Program-made: the position numbers and the translations under genes
Shown: in pieces, positions 53,170 to 62,545 of the stretch
Position numbering within the stretch: position 1 is the first letter of the stretch
How the letters are laid out: each line of letters opens with the position of its first letter
Notes under the pieces: model-generated
Seen by the model: only the letters and a program-made list of their open reading frames with translations
Told to the model about the DNA's origin: nothing
Database searches by the model: none
Assembly: GCA_050949865.1 (NCBI GenBank)
Contig: JBMNGN010000005.1
Span: forward strand, 1-64,000
DNA: 64,000 nucleotides
Direction: 5' to 3'
From: JBMNGN01 sp050949865
GTDB taxonomy: Bacteria > Bacillota > Syntrophomonadia > Syntrophomonadales > Syntrophomonadaceae

Positions 53170-55599
53170 TTAATTATTAATCGGATTATAATTTCTTAAG
53201 GTTAAGGAATTGGTTACCACTGAAACAGAACTAAATGCCATGGCCCCACCGGCAATAATCGGGTTTAACATTCCCAGAGCCGCGAAAGGGATTCCGATTA
53301 AATTATAGATAAAGGCCCAGAATAGGTTTTGTTTAATTTTTTTAATGGTCTGACGAGATAGCCTTATGGCAGCAGGAATTATCCTTAGATCACCCCTTAT
53401 CAGGGTTATACCTGCAGCTTCCATAGCTATATCGGTCCCAGTACCCATGGCTATGCCAATATCAGCAGTGGCCAATGCCGGAGCGTCGTTGATGCCATCT
53501 CCCACCATGGCCACTATTTTATCCTGGGCTTTCAGTCGTTCAACTTCCAGGGCTTTGTTTTCCGGCAGTATTTCGGCTAATACATGCTCTATACCAACCT
53601 GTTTGGCTATAGCTTGAGCAGTGCGGTAATTGTCCCCGGTAATCATGAATACCTCAATACCCATGTTTTTAAGCTCCTCGATGGCTTCCCGGGAACCGTC
53701 CTTGACGGTGTCGGCCACCGCGATTATAGCTTCGATTTTTTGGTTAATGGCCATAAGCATAGCTGTCTTGCCCTGTTCCTCAAATTTCCTGATATCCTTT
53801 TCAACAGGTGTGGTGTCCAGGCCTTTTTCTACCATGAGTAACCTGGTCCCAATATAGATATCCTGATCATTTATAACTGCTTTAATCCCTTTCCCCGGAA
53901 ACGCTTCAAATGAATGGGGATCGGCAATCTGCCCCCATTCCTTTAACCCTTGATTATAAATAGCGGCTCCCAATGGATGTTCCGATTTTTTCTCCGCCTG
54001 GGCTGCCAGGCGCATGATGTCTCCCGATTCGATAACACCCAGGGAAACTATGTCTGTAACTTCGGGCAAGCCTTTGGTTATGGTTCCAGTCTTATCCAGA
54101 ACTACGGTATTTAATTTATAAGCCATTTCTAAATGCTCACTACCTCTAATTAAAATGCCGTTCTCAGCCCCTTTGCCAGTTCCCACCATAATAGCAGTAG
54201 GAGTTGCCAAGCCCAAAGCGCAGGGACAAGCAATAACCAATACCGCTACTGAGGTAATCAATGCTTTAGTTATCCCGGCACCGCTGAGATACCAGCCAGC
54301 CAGGCTTATTAAGGCTATTACCAGCACTGCTGGTACAAAAACCCCGGAAACCTTATCCGCCATTTTTTGAATGGGAGCTTTAGAAACCTGGGCCTCTTCA
54401 ACCAGCCCGATAATCCGGGCCAGGGTTGTATCCTTACCCACTTTAGTTGCCTCAAACTTAAAGGTTCCAAATTTATTAATGGTGCCCCCGAAAACAAAAT
54501 CACCCGGATTCTTGTCCACAGGCAGGCTTTCTCCCGACAGCATTGATTCATCAAGGGCCGAGTTGCCTTCTGTGATTATCCCGTCCACTGGCACTTTTTC
54601 TCCCGGCCTCACAATGATAATATCGCCTATTTCTACCTCCTCTACGGGTATAGCCTGTTCCTGGTTGCCGCGGATAACCCGGGCCGTCTTGGCCTGCAGT
54701 TCAACCAGCTTCTTAATCGCCTCAGAGGTTCTGCCTTTAGCAACTGCTTCCAGGTATTTTCCCAACAGAACCAGGGTGATGATCAATGAAGAGGCCTCAA
54801 AATAAAGGTCTTTCATAACACCCGGCTGGGCCGGAACGAAAAGCACCTGGTAAACGCTTAAAAAATAAGCAGCCGAGGTCCCCATGGCAATCAGAACATC
54901 CATATTCGCTCCCCCGGATTTAAGGGCAAAGTAGGAGTTTCTATAGAACCGGGCCCCGATTAGAAACTGGATAGGGGTGGCAATAGCCCATTGAAAGTAT
55001 TGATTATGAAGAAAATCCTTAAACGGTATTGGTATCTCCAGTATTAGCTGCAGCATAGCAGCTAACAAGGGTAAGCTTAATCCTATGGATATAATCAAGG
55101 ATTTTTTTAAACTGCCTATTTCTCTCTCTTTCAGTTCTTCTTCATTATCCCGGCTGAATTCTTCCTGTTTTTCCGCTCCATAGCCTAAAGATTTGACCAC
55201 CCCAATGATATCCTGGCTTTCAACCTGATCCGGCTCGTACACCACCCGGGCGGTTTCAGAACTCAGGTTTACAACCACATCCACAACCCCCTTGGTGCCA
55301 GATAATCTCTTTTCTATTCTTGCCGCACACCCCGCACAGGTCATGCCGGACACTTTCAGATTTATCAAACCTCGGGAAGCCTTAGGGCTTACAATACCAT
55401 AGCCCAATTTCTCAACCATTTCCTCTATTTGCCGTGGTTCAACCAGGGTGTTTTCATACTCAACCATAGCTTGTTCCGTTGCCAAATTAACGCGGGCCGA
55501 ATTTATCCCTTCGATTTTGGACAGACTCTTTTCAATCCTTGCGGCACATGCCGCACAGCTCATTCCAGATATTTTGAAGTTTTTTTTATTTACTGCCAT
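53170..55599 (-). CDS. copA: Copper-exporting P1B-type ATPase CopA
   Basis: 809 residues with two N-terminal heavy-metal domains (SGMSCAACAARIEK and SGMTCAGCAARIEK), the transmembrane CPC motif (VIACPCALGLATP), the phosphorylation site DKTGTITKG, TGDNYRTAQAIA and GDGINDAPAL. AGGGGGAATAAT precedes the ATG. Pumps Cu(I) out of the cell. No CopZ or CsoR gene is next to it in this window. Confidence 0.96.
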   Translation of the reverse strand: MAVNKKNFKISGMSCAACAARIEKSLSKIEGINSARVNLATEQAMVEYENTLVEPRQIEEMVEKLGYGIVSPKASRGLINLKVSGMTCAGCAARIEKRLSGTKGVVDVVVNLSSETARVVYEPDQVESQDIIGVVKSLGYGAEKQEEFSRDNEEELKEREIGSLKKSLIISIGLSLPLLAAMLQLILEIPIPFKDFLHNQYFQWAIATPIQFLIGARFYRNSYFALKSGGANMDVLIAMGTSAAYFLSVYQVLFVPAQPGVMKDLYFEASSLIITLVLLGKYLEAVAKGRTSEAIKKLVELQAKTARVIRGNQEQAIPVEEVEIGDIIIVRPGEKVPVDGIITEGNSALDESMLSGESLPVDKNPGDFVFGGTINKFGTFKFEATKVGKDTTLARIIGLVEEAQVSKAPIQKMADKVSGVFVPAVLVIALISLAGWYLSGAGITKALITSVAVLVIACPCALGLATPTAIMVGTGKGAENGILIRGSEHLEMAYKLNTVVLDKTGTITKGLPEVTDIVSLGVIESGDIMRLAAQAEKKSEHPLGAAIYNQGLKEWGQIADPHSFEAFPGKGIKAVINDQDIYIGTRLLMVEKGLDTTPVEKDIRKFEEQGKTAMLMAINQKIEAIIAVADTVKDGSREAIEELKNMGIEVFMITGDNYRTAQAIAKQVGIEHVLAEILPENKALEVERLKAQDKIVAMVGDGINDAPALATADIGIAMGTGTDIAMEAAGITLIRGDLRIIPAAIRLSRQTIKKIKQNLFWAFIYNLIGIPFAALGMLNPIIAGGAMAFSSVSVVTNSLTLRNYNPINN

Positions 55600-55868
55600 A
55601 TTATTCCCCCTGAACCCAGTATTTCCGGCTGCGGATGTGCCTCCAGCCCTTTCCGTTATTAAAACCCTTCAGTATTTTGCACCAACCGATGCTCTTTAAG
55701 TGCACTAAAGCGTTTCCAACCTGACCACAATAGCCGTAATTTAATCCTGTAACAATTAATTGTTTATGAGAGAAGCTTAATAAAATCTTATTGCCATTAC
55801 GTTTTAAATCGGTATTTTCTGAAGTATACTATTTTACAGGCTCAGGGACAATTAGGGGGATTAATAGA

Positions 55869-56606
55869 ATGAAGCAATTTGCCAGAACTGAACTTTTACT
55901 GGGCAGAGCAGCTATGAAAATCCTAGCTGAAAGCAAAGTAGCTGTTTTCGGCCTAGGCGGGGTAGGAAGTTTCGCTGCTGAAGCTTTGGCAAGGAGCGGA
56001 ATAGGACACTTGGTATTGGTAGATCATGATCTAGTTAGCGTCACCAATATTAACCGCCAGATACATGCCGACCACAGAACCATAGGTAAATCCAAGGTTA
56101 AAGTCATGGGCGACAGGATATTAGATATTAACCCGAAAGCCTGGGTTGAAACTTTTCAATTGTTCTATCCGGGCAATAACCCTGAAGAGCTGGTACGAGC
56201 CGAGTACGATTATATCGTAGATGCTATCGATACAGTAAGTTCAAAGATAGAACTAATTGTCCATTCTAAGGCCAAAGATATTCCAATAATCAGTTGTATG
56301 GGAACGGGAAACAAACTGGATCCGGGCCAGTTAAAGATTGCCGACATCTATCAAACCACAGTCTGTCCTTTGGCCCGAATCATGCGCAGGGAGCTGAAAA
56401 AAAGGGGTATATCGGAGCTTACGGTGGTATTTTCCACCGAAAAACCTTTGGTGCCTATAAAGACTGCGAACAGCACCGGGGAATCCGAGATAAATGGCTG
56501 CCGTACTAACCGCCAGGTTCCCGGCAGCATTGCCTTTGTACCTTCAGCCGCCGGCCTCTTAATGGCCAGTCACGTGGTGAGAAACTTGATCCGCACCCCC
56601 AAATGA
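55869..56606 (+). CDS. tcdA: ThiF/E1-like protein, TcdA-type (tRNA t6A dehydratase)
   Basis: About 245 residues from ATG 55869, chosen because AGGGGG lies 10 bases upstream and because TcdA starts near the FARTELLLG motif; the frame is open from 55791. The nucleotide-binding motif VAVFGLGGVGSFAAEALARSGIG, the ATP-contacting DHDLVSVTNINRQ and the VDAIDTVSSKIELI segment are typical. The predicted reaction is ATP-dependent cyclisation of t6A to ct6A on tRNA. A cysteine at CPLAR is present. Confidence 0.88.
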   Translation: MKQFARTELLLGRAAMKILAESKVAVFGLGGVGSFAAEALARSGIGHLVLVDHDLVSVTNINRQIHADHRTIGKSKVKVMGDRILDINPKAWVETFQLFYPGNNPEELVRAEYDYIVDAIDTVSSKIELIVHSKAKDIPIISCMGTGNKLDPGQLKIADIYQTTVCPLARIMRRELKKRGISELTVVFSTEKPLVPIKTANSTGESEINGCRTNRQVPGSIAFVPSAAGLLMASHVVRNLIRTPK

Positions 56607-56715
56607 GCCTGTAGAGATCTTATTCCTGAAAAAACCCAAAGAAAGAAATCTTTTACGGTCTCGGGAAGCAGTACCTATACCTTCCTGCCGGGGAGAGAAC
56701 CACTTCAGCAATTCT

Positions 56716-57138
56716 TCAGTCAATTACCTTATTTAACTCAGCCTTCAGGTCTTCTTCAGATATAACCCCTATCTCAGTAAAAACGATTTCTCCTGCTCTA
56801 TCCAATATATAAGTAGTAGGAATATACTGGATATGGTATTCTTCTACCATGCCCTGGTTCTGCCGGTTATTTACATCGACTCTTATAAAGGCTATCTTTC
56901 CCTCATATTTAGGTCTTAAGGATTCAAAGAGCTTATGCATATCTTTACATGGATCGCAAGTAGCAGAATAAAACAACAACCATACTCCCATTTCTCCGGT
57001 TAAAGCTTGATCCAGTTCCTCCTCCGCTGACGACAGCACATTCTCAGGGGGACGTTCCAGGTAATACTTATACCATAACAGGCCTGCGATCAAGATAACC
57101 AGGATAACCAGCAAAGCATTATTGATCTTATTATTCAT
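56716..57138 (-). CDS. Membrane-anchored thioredoxin-like protein
   Basis: 140 residues: a single N-terminal membrane segment (NNALLVILVILIAGLLWY), then a thioredoxin fold with the active site ATCDPCKDMHKLFE and the cis-Pro region YIPTTYILD. The orientation places the redox domain outside the membrane. It may keep extracytoplasmic thiols reduced; partner unknown. No neighbouring ccd or dsb gene. Confidence 0.85.
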   Translation of the reverse strand: MNNKINNALLVILVILIAGLLWYKYYLERPPENVLSSAEEELDQALTGEMGVWLLFYSATCDPCKDMHKLFESLRPKYEGKIAFIRVDVNNRQNQGMVEEYHIQYIPTTYILDRAGEIVFTEIGVISEEDLKAELNKVID

Positions 57139-57301
57139 AAGTAATACCTCCGTTTTACTCTGGGCAAGCTGAGGCTGTTAAAGTAGAAGTAATGTCAGGA
57201 TTATCTTTGTCGCTCCCCCTTTTACAAGCATCCCCCCGTATTGTATATATCAAGGCAAAACTGCTCAAAGGTTATTAAGTTTAAGGGGGAAAACCAAAAG
57301 G

Positions 57302-59443
57302 CTATTCCCATTTAATCTGGATATTATTCCCGGGAAAGATAGGGGTGGTAAACCCTGCCGGCACTCCATTCACCGTCATAATCAATTTCCCTGTAGTTGG
57401 CGGCTGCAGGTCAATAACTGCGAAAATATCGCTGAGTATGGCCTGGTTTTCTACTTTTTCCACGGTTATTGAGGCTCCGTCAAACAGCTCTTCATCAACT
57501 GCCCCCAGGTTATTGTTCACTTTAATATTATATCTCCGGGATCTCAAGGATATATCCTGGCCATTTACGCTTACTGTGAATGGTTGGGAATAATTATCTA
57601 GATTAACTACATCTTTAATCCGGGGTGCCTGGTCTAAAACCTGGTATTCAATCGATGCCCCGAAACCAACTGCCTCATCAATAGCCCTTTTTACCCCGTC
57701 AACTTTAATTATCAAGGGCAGCCAATTATAAACCGATTCCCGGCCATTAAGATAATATTTATACGATTTCTCTGTCAGGAACTCGGGTAGCAGACCGGTA
57801 CGTTCCAAGACCTGCCTTAATTCGATTTGGCGTTGGTATTCTATCTTTGTCCGGTCTGGAATATCCTCATTACCATCAGCCAGGCGGCCATTGATCATGA
57901 TCATGGGGCTTATTTCAATTCTCTCGCCGTTTACCAAAACATAGCCTTTTTCTGCGGGAACCAAATCACTGACAGTCAAAACCGCGTCTTTACCATCTTC
58001 ACCTTTTACAAATTCTATTATATCACCGTTATGAACAGGGGTGTTTAAATCGGCCTCTTTACCGTTAACCTTAATAATTGGAGCAGTTCCTAATCCGCCT
58101 TTCACGATCTTTACTCTACCGTTTATTTCTACGGATTTCCCGGAACCAGGTTTGCCAAAAATGTTTTTCAACCCTATTCCTGAGCTTAAGAGAGCACTGG
58201 CAACATTGTTATCACCAATACTCCACAATAACAGCTCTTTGGTATTAACCGTTACCTTAACCAGAGGAACCGGCGGCTTCTGCAGTGCATTAACTGCTAT
58301 GCCCAGAGAAGTGACTCCTTGCGGGCCATTCAAAAAACCATATTCACCCAGGATGTGTTTGGAATTCTCCCTGGTTCTAATTCCGATTCTTTGTTCGCTT
58401 ATTCCCAGGGCTCGAGCTAGGCTTTCCTTTAAAACCGGGGTTAGGCTCCCCCCTCCTATGCAAAGCACCGCATCGGGCGCCTTTTGATTAAGGGCTAAAA
58501 TCTCGGCAGCAACATTAGATACCAGTTCTTCAATAACCGGGTTTAATTCGGAAATCACCTGACGGGCTGGCAGGGTATTTAAATTACCTACAATGTCTGT
58601 TACTTGTACTTGTTCTTTTGATGTAAGCTGGCATTTAATGGTTTCCGCCGAATCAAAGTCCAGCAAATACCGGTTGGCTATATGCTCTGTTAATTCATCT
58701 CCCCCGATAGGAACCATAGCATATGCATATATACTGCCTGATTTCACTATTGCTATATCTGAAGTACCGGCACCAATATCAATAAGCGCTATATTTAAAA
58801 TCCTCATGTTTTGCGGAACAGCTAGGGTTAAAGCTGCAATAGGCTCCAGGGTTAAACTGTGGATATTCAAATCTGATTTGCGCAGGGCGGATATCAGGCT
58901 GTCTACAACCACCCGGGGAAGAAAAGTAGCGATTACTCGAGCGGAAATGGTGTGCCCGAATTGCCCGACCAGATTCCCTATCTCCTGTTCTTCAAGGGTG
59001 TACCGGATAATGGAGTAGCCGACACAAAAGTAATCACTTTTTTCCTTTGAGGCCCGTTCCTCCCGGGCTAAGTTAAACTGGGCATTTTGAACCGCTCCCA
59101 GTTCCAGTGCCCGGACTTCATCGGTATCGATCTCGGTAAGAAAGCTTCTCTCCATTGTGTTATGTCCAATAGAGGTTTTAAGCGCTCTTCCAGCTGCAGC
59201 CACTGCAGCGGCGGTGAGCTTAATATTCAGCTTTTCTTCCAGTAAGCTTTTGATTTTTCTAATTGAAGAGGCTACTGCTTCTACATCATGTATTTGGCCA
59301 TCAATCATAGAACGGTTGGCATGAGGTATCACCTCTGCTCCCAGGATCTCATATTTTTCATCTTCAATCTTTCTTAACACCAATCCCACTATTTTTCTGG
59401 TACCAATGTCAAGAGCAAATACTGTATTATCATTCAAAACCAT
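57302..59443 (-). CDS. FtsA-like ATPase with long C-terminal extension
   Basis: 713 residues, much longer than FtsA (about 420). The first 370 have the actin/Hsp70 ATPase pattern of FtsA/PilM: phosphate-1 VFALDIGTRKIVGLVL, phosphate-2 IALIDIGAGTSDIAIV, and the adenosine motif DAVLCIGGGSLTPVL. The remaining 340 or so residues contain repeated beta-rich segments (VNGKEADLNTPVHNGDIIEF, NGQDISLRSRRYNI, VNGVPAGFTTPIFPGNNIQI) of the ubiquitin/MoaD- or SLBB-like kind. GGGAGG precedes the ATG. A second FtsA-type protein is usual in Clostridia of this type, but the role is unknown. Confidence 0.8.
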   Translation of the reverse strand: MVLNDNTVFALDIGTRKIVGLVLRKIEDEKYEILGAEVIPHANRSMIDGQIHDVEAVASSIRKIKSLLEEKLNIKLTAAAVAAAGRALKTSIGHNTMERSFLTEIDTDEVRALELGAVQNAQFNLAREERASKEKSDYFCVGYSIIRYTLEEQEIGNLVGQFGHTISARVIATFLPRVVVDSLISALRKSDLNIHSLTLEPIAALTLAVPQNMRILNIALIDIGAGTSDIAIVKSGSIYAYAMVPIGGDELTEHIANRYLLDFDSAETIKCQLTSKEQVQVTDIVGNLNTLPARQVISELNPVIEELVSNVAAEILALNQKAPDAVLCIGGGSLTPVLKESLARALGISEQRIGIRTRENSKHILGEYGFLNGPQGVTSLGIAVNALQKPPVPLVKVTVNTKELLLWSIGDNNVASALLSSGIGLKNIFGKPGSGKSVEINGRVKIVKGGLGTAPIIKVNGKEADLNTPVHNGDIIEFVKGEDGKDAVLTVSDLVPAEKGYVLVNGERIEISPMIMINGRLADGNEDIPDRTKIEYQRQIELRQVLERTGLLPEFLTEKSYKYYLNGRESVYNWLPLIIKVDGVKRAIDEAVGFGASIEYQVLDQAPRIKDVVNLDNYSQPFTVSVNGQDISLRSRRYNIKVNNNLGAVDEELFDGASITVEKVENQAILSDIFAVIDLQPPTTGKLIMTVNGVPAGFTTPIFPGNNIQIKWE

Positions 59444-59937
59444 GAGCCTCCCATTATTCTAATTCCTGTATTTGGTTATTTCGACCTATATAATAGTATC
59501 TCCTGTCGAATATTCGACCAAGGTTTAGCCAAGTATATATGGAAAAACCGCCTAATAAAATATAAATGAATAAAACCAATAATTAACCGGAAAAGCTCAG
59601 TTATATAGAACAAATAGTGCTCTCCCATATCTCTAAAAAGGATATCGTTGGTTTGGATTAAAGGTTTAGAGTTAAATGGCAGGTTAAACAGTAAAGCTTA
59701 ATATATATTGCCGCCAGGTCAATAATTATAATAGACTATATAGAAAGACAATAAAGGGCCTGTAAATACTTGGAGCAGAAGCCCCTATCAAAAAAGGATA
59801 AAGTGCAGTTGTTATTAAAACAAACCCCAGGTTGTGGTTTAATTAATGGTTGATTTCTAGTTGGATCTAATCCTGCCGTTCACCCCGAGATTCTATAATT
59901 CATTGTAGAATCAGTCTGTGCAAGGAGGAATCAAATA
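59444..59937. other. Intergenic region, 494 bp, no gene seen
   Basis: AT-rich between divergent genes. It holds an AAGGAGG ribosome site (59921-59927) for the PII-like gene. No convincing promoter pair or structure; nothing else supported. Confidence 0.4.
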
Positions 59938-60603
59938 ATGAAAGCTAGTTCGAATAGCAAGGAGTTTCAGCTGTTCTGTGTAATTGTTAATTTTGGATTG
60001 GGCAGCAAGGTGCTGAAAATAAGCAAGGAGACAGGAATATCGGGAGGTACTATATTTCTGGGCAAAGGTACGGCAAAGAATCGCCTTTTGGAATTTTTGG
60101 ACTTAGGGGATATTAGAAAAGAAATCGTTTTAGTAATAGCTGAAAAAAGTTTAGGCTATAAAGCCCTCCAGGAGTTAAATAAAAAACTTCAGTTGAATAA
60201 GCCCAACCATGGCATAGCATTCACCATTCCAGTCGCTAACCTCTTTGGAGTCCGAAACTGGAATGACCATCAGGTTGCAGACAAAGGAGGTAATCAAAAA
60301 CCAATGTTTAATGCTATTTTTACCGTTGTTGAAAAAGGTATGGCTGAATTGGTGTTGGAGGCAGCAAATGCGGCTGGCTCAAGAGGAGCTACGGTTTTTA
60401 ATGCCAGAGGGTCAGGTATTCATGAGAACATAAAACTGTTTGGCATGACCATCGAACCGGAAAAGGAGGTAGTGTTGATTTTAACTGAAAGTAACCTTAC
60501 CGAGCCAATTGTATCAGCAATTAGAAGCCACTTAAAGATTGATGACCCGGGCAAAGGTATCATATTCGTTTTAAATGTTAATGAGGCTTACGGTCTTTAT
60601 TAA
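59938..60603 (+). CDS. Tandem PII-like (GlnB-type) protein
   Basis: 221 residues made of two PII/GlnB-like ferredoxin-fold repeats of about 110 each. First repeat: FQLFCVIVNFGLGSKVLKISKETGISGGTIFLGKG. Second repeat: NAIFTVVEKGMAELVLEAANAAGSRGATVFNARGSGIHENIKLFGMTIEPEKEVVLIL. The GARGxxxH-like loop is in the second half only; the first has FLGKGTAKN. AAGGAGG precedes the ATG. A signalling or transporter-regulating role is inferred, and no ammonium transporter or glnA lies nearby. Confidence 0.8.
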   Translation: MKASSNSKEFQLFCVIVNFGLGSKVLKISKETGISGGTIFLGKGTAKNRLLEFLDLGDIRKEIVLVIAEKSLGYKALQELNKKLQLNKPNHGIAFTIPVANLFGVRNWNDHQVADKGGNQKPMFNAIFTVVEKGMAELVLEAANAAGSRGATVFNARGSGIHENIKLFGMTIEPEKEVVLILTESNLTEPIVSAIRSHLKIDDPGKGIIFVLNVNEAYGLY

Positions 60604-60707
60604 TATTCTCCCATGAAGGAAAAGAAGTTGATTTTCTGGAAAATCGCATCTATTTCTTCCATAAATGGTACATTTCTTGCATTAGAGTTAGAAACAACAC
60701 TCCTCCT

Positions 60708-60759
60708 GGGGGCATATCAATACTAAGACCAACGTATTGAAATATGCCCCTTTTTTTTG
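60708..60759 (+). terminator. Rho-independent terminator
   Basis: GGGGCATAT...GTATT and its partner AATAC...ATATGCCCC form a long stem followed by TTTTTTTT, about 105 bp after the stop of the tandem PII-like gene. Confidence 0.9.
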
Positions 60760-61183
60760 CCTGATGTTAGGGACAAACACATATCATATGTAGATTCCCG
60801 ATAAAGTAGTGTTATCCAGTACGCTGGAATCCCTTCCCGTCCATTCCAAATTGAAACATTCCACTTTTCAAATTGCCATTCCTGGCTCCCTTGCGTTTGT
60901 TAAGATGACTTAAATCCCTTCTCCGTCAACCGGTATACACTACCGCCAGTTTTTCCTTATCATGGTATTTTGGCCATCATAAATAGTATTGGGAAAAATG
61001 AATCTCTTCTTACAGTTATATATGCAGTTTCGGTTTTTTTCATTATTTGCCAAGTTGCTCATATCCCTGAATTTTAAAGGACTTATATGCAATTATTTAC
61101 TGTTAGCATAATTTACTAGCTGTTTTTAGCAGGGATAGTTTTTAGGGAAATCGAAAAATTTTATTTCAAAGGGAGGGGATATT
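60760..61183. other. Gene-free stretch, 424 bp
   Basis: Between the terminator and the deacylase gene. No ORF or clear structure apart from the GGGAGGGG ribosome site at 61171-61178. Confidence 0.4.
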
Positions 61184-61951
61184 ATTTTATTTAGAGTCAA
61201 AAGAAAAACCTTGGGCAGACTTGTAGCAGTATTAGTGGTTTTGGTGATTTCCTGGTTAACAGCTCCGCCACCGGTTGCAGCTCAGCAAACTGCCATCAAT
61301 AGTACTATTGCTCAAGGAACCAATTATGAAACAGATTTATTTGTAGTCAAAGGGAATGATCCGGGGCCAGTAGTCCTCATTGTTGGAGGGATACACGGAA
61401 ATGAGGCAGCAGGAGTAAAGGCAGCAAAGCAAATAAAAGACTTACATATTAAAAGGGGTACTTTACTTGTCCTACCCGAAGCCAATAAGAATGCGGTTGA
61501 AATGGAAAAACGCTGTGTCCCAGGAGAATGGGATTTAAACCGCTCTTTCCCGGCATCATCCCGTGACAAGCCGTCTAATCCATTATCCCAAGCAATCTAT
61601 TCCCTGCTTGCGGACTATAGCGTGGACTGGGTCTTGGACCTGCATGAAGGCATTAATTATAACCGGGTTTCCGATTCAGTCGGACAATCAGTCATTTATT
61701 ACGAAAGGGGTAATACCGGGGAATATGCCAGGTCCATAGTAAACACCCTTAACCAGGATATTTCATCATCAACTAGGAAGTTTAGTTTATTGAAAAACCC
61801 GGTCCAGGGCAGTTTGGCGCGCAGTGCAGCCGAGTATGAAGAATGTAATGCTATGATCATTGAGACCTGTATGAAGGACAAACTTGCAACACGTATAGAC
61901 TACCATGTTGAGGCAGTAAAAGTTGTACTGAAAAAACTAAATATGTTATAA
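61184..61951 (+). CDS. Exported succinylglutamate desuccinylase/aspartoacylase-family protein
   Basis: Zinc hydrolase of the M14/AstE-AspA family, about 255 residues. Zn-binding motif GGIHGNEAAGVKAA, ARG/E motif WDLNRSFP and LDLHEGINY, with a later Glu (MIIETCMK). An N-terminal signal peptide (RRKRKTLG-like basic segment, hydrophobic core LVAVLVVLVISW, then AAQQ) marks export. An in-frame TTG at 61211 would cut the basic segment. GGGAGGGG at 61171-61178 instead favours a start around 61184 (codon ATT), which would be unusual. Substrate unknown. Confidence 0.75.
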   Translation: MLFRVKRKTLGRLVAVLVVLVISWLTAPPPVAAQQTAINSTIAQGTNYETDLFVVKGNDPGPVVLIVGGIHGNEAAGVKAAKQIKDLHIKRGTLLVLPEANKNAVEMEKRCVPGEWDLNRSFPASSRDKPSNPLSQAIYSLLADYSVDWVLDLHEGINYNRVSDSVGQSVIYYERGNTGEYARSIVNTLNQDISSSTRKFSLLKNPVQGSLARSAAEYEECNAMIIETCMKDKLATRIDYHVEAVKVVLKKLNML

Positions 61952-62545
61952 AAGGCGGTCAAAAATAACAGATAATCAAAGCTCATCCGCAGTAGACTTT
62001 AACGCCCTTGAAGGGCTGCTTTCATAGGGAATTGGCTGAGTAACCCTTGGCTAACTGGGTTTAAGTGGTTTAGCTGCCGCCGGGTACTGTTTAATGCCTA
62101 GTTGGTCAAGGATTCTCCTTCCCTTTTGTATAATGACCTCCTCTCTATTATTTTTTAGGTTTTTCTTCAATTAGCTCTTGTTTTCATAGAATTTCAAAAT
62201 TTACAAAAGAGCAATTTGTGAACAGAATCAGCATCTTATGCAGGATTCAGAGAAAGTGGGTATGGCAAACTAAGCGTCTTGATTTTCGCTTATGGTTGGC
62301 AATGGCAACCCACATAATCTCATGGCAACAAACCTCTCATGTCTAACAGGGTCATGGATATTTTCCAGCCCGAAATTCCTTCGTTCCGCCTATCCACAAG
62401 ATGGGTGTCAGCGATGCTTTCTTACCGAGTCTTTGCTCTGATGGAGTGAATATTGCTGACTACCTGCTCTTTTTGTACTTGATCATTTCTATGAATTACA
62501 GCTACTTCGCCGGGACGCTTTCCGGCAAAAGCTTACTTTTTCTCG
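61952..62545. ncRNA. Non-coding region beside IS110 transposase, possible element end and bridge-type RNA
   Basis: About 590 bp with no gene. It lies downstream of the IS110 transposase and is GC-richer and more structured (for example GCCGCCGG at 62092-62099, ACGCTTTCC near 62518) than other gaps. IS110-type elements carry a non-coding RNA in one flank that guides insertion, placed upstream in IS110 and downstream in IS1111 members. Either this region or 63830-64000 could hold it. No element end was fixed. Confidence 0.35.
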
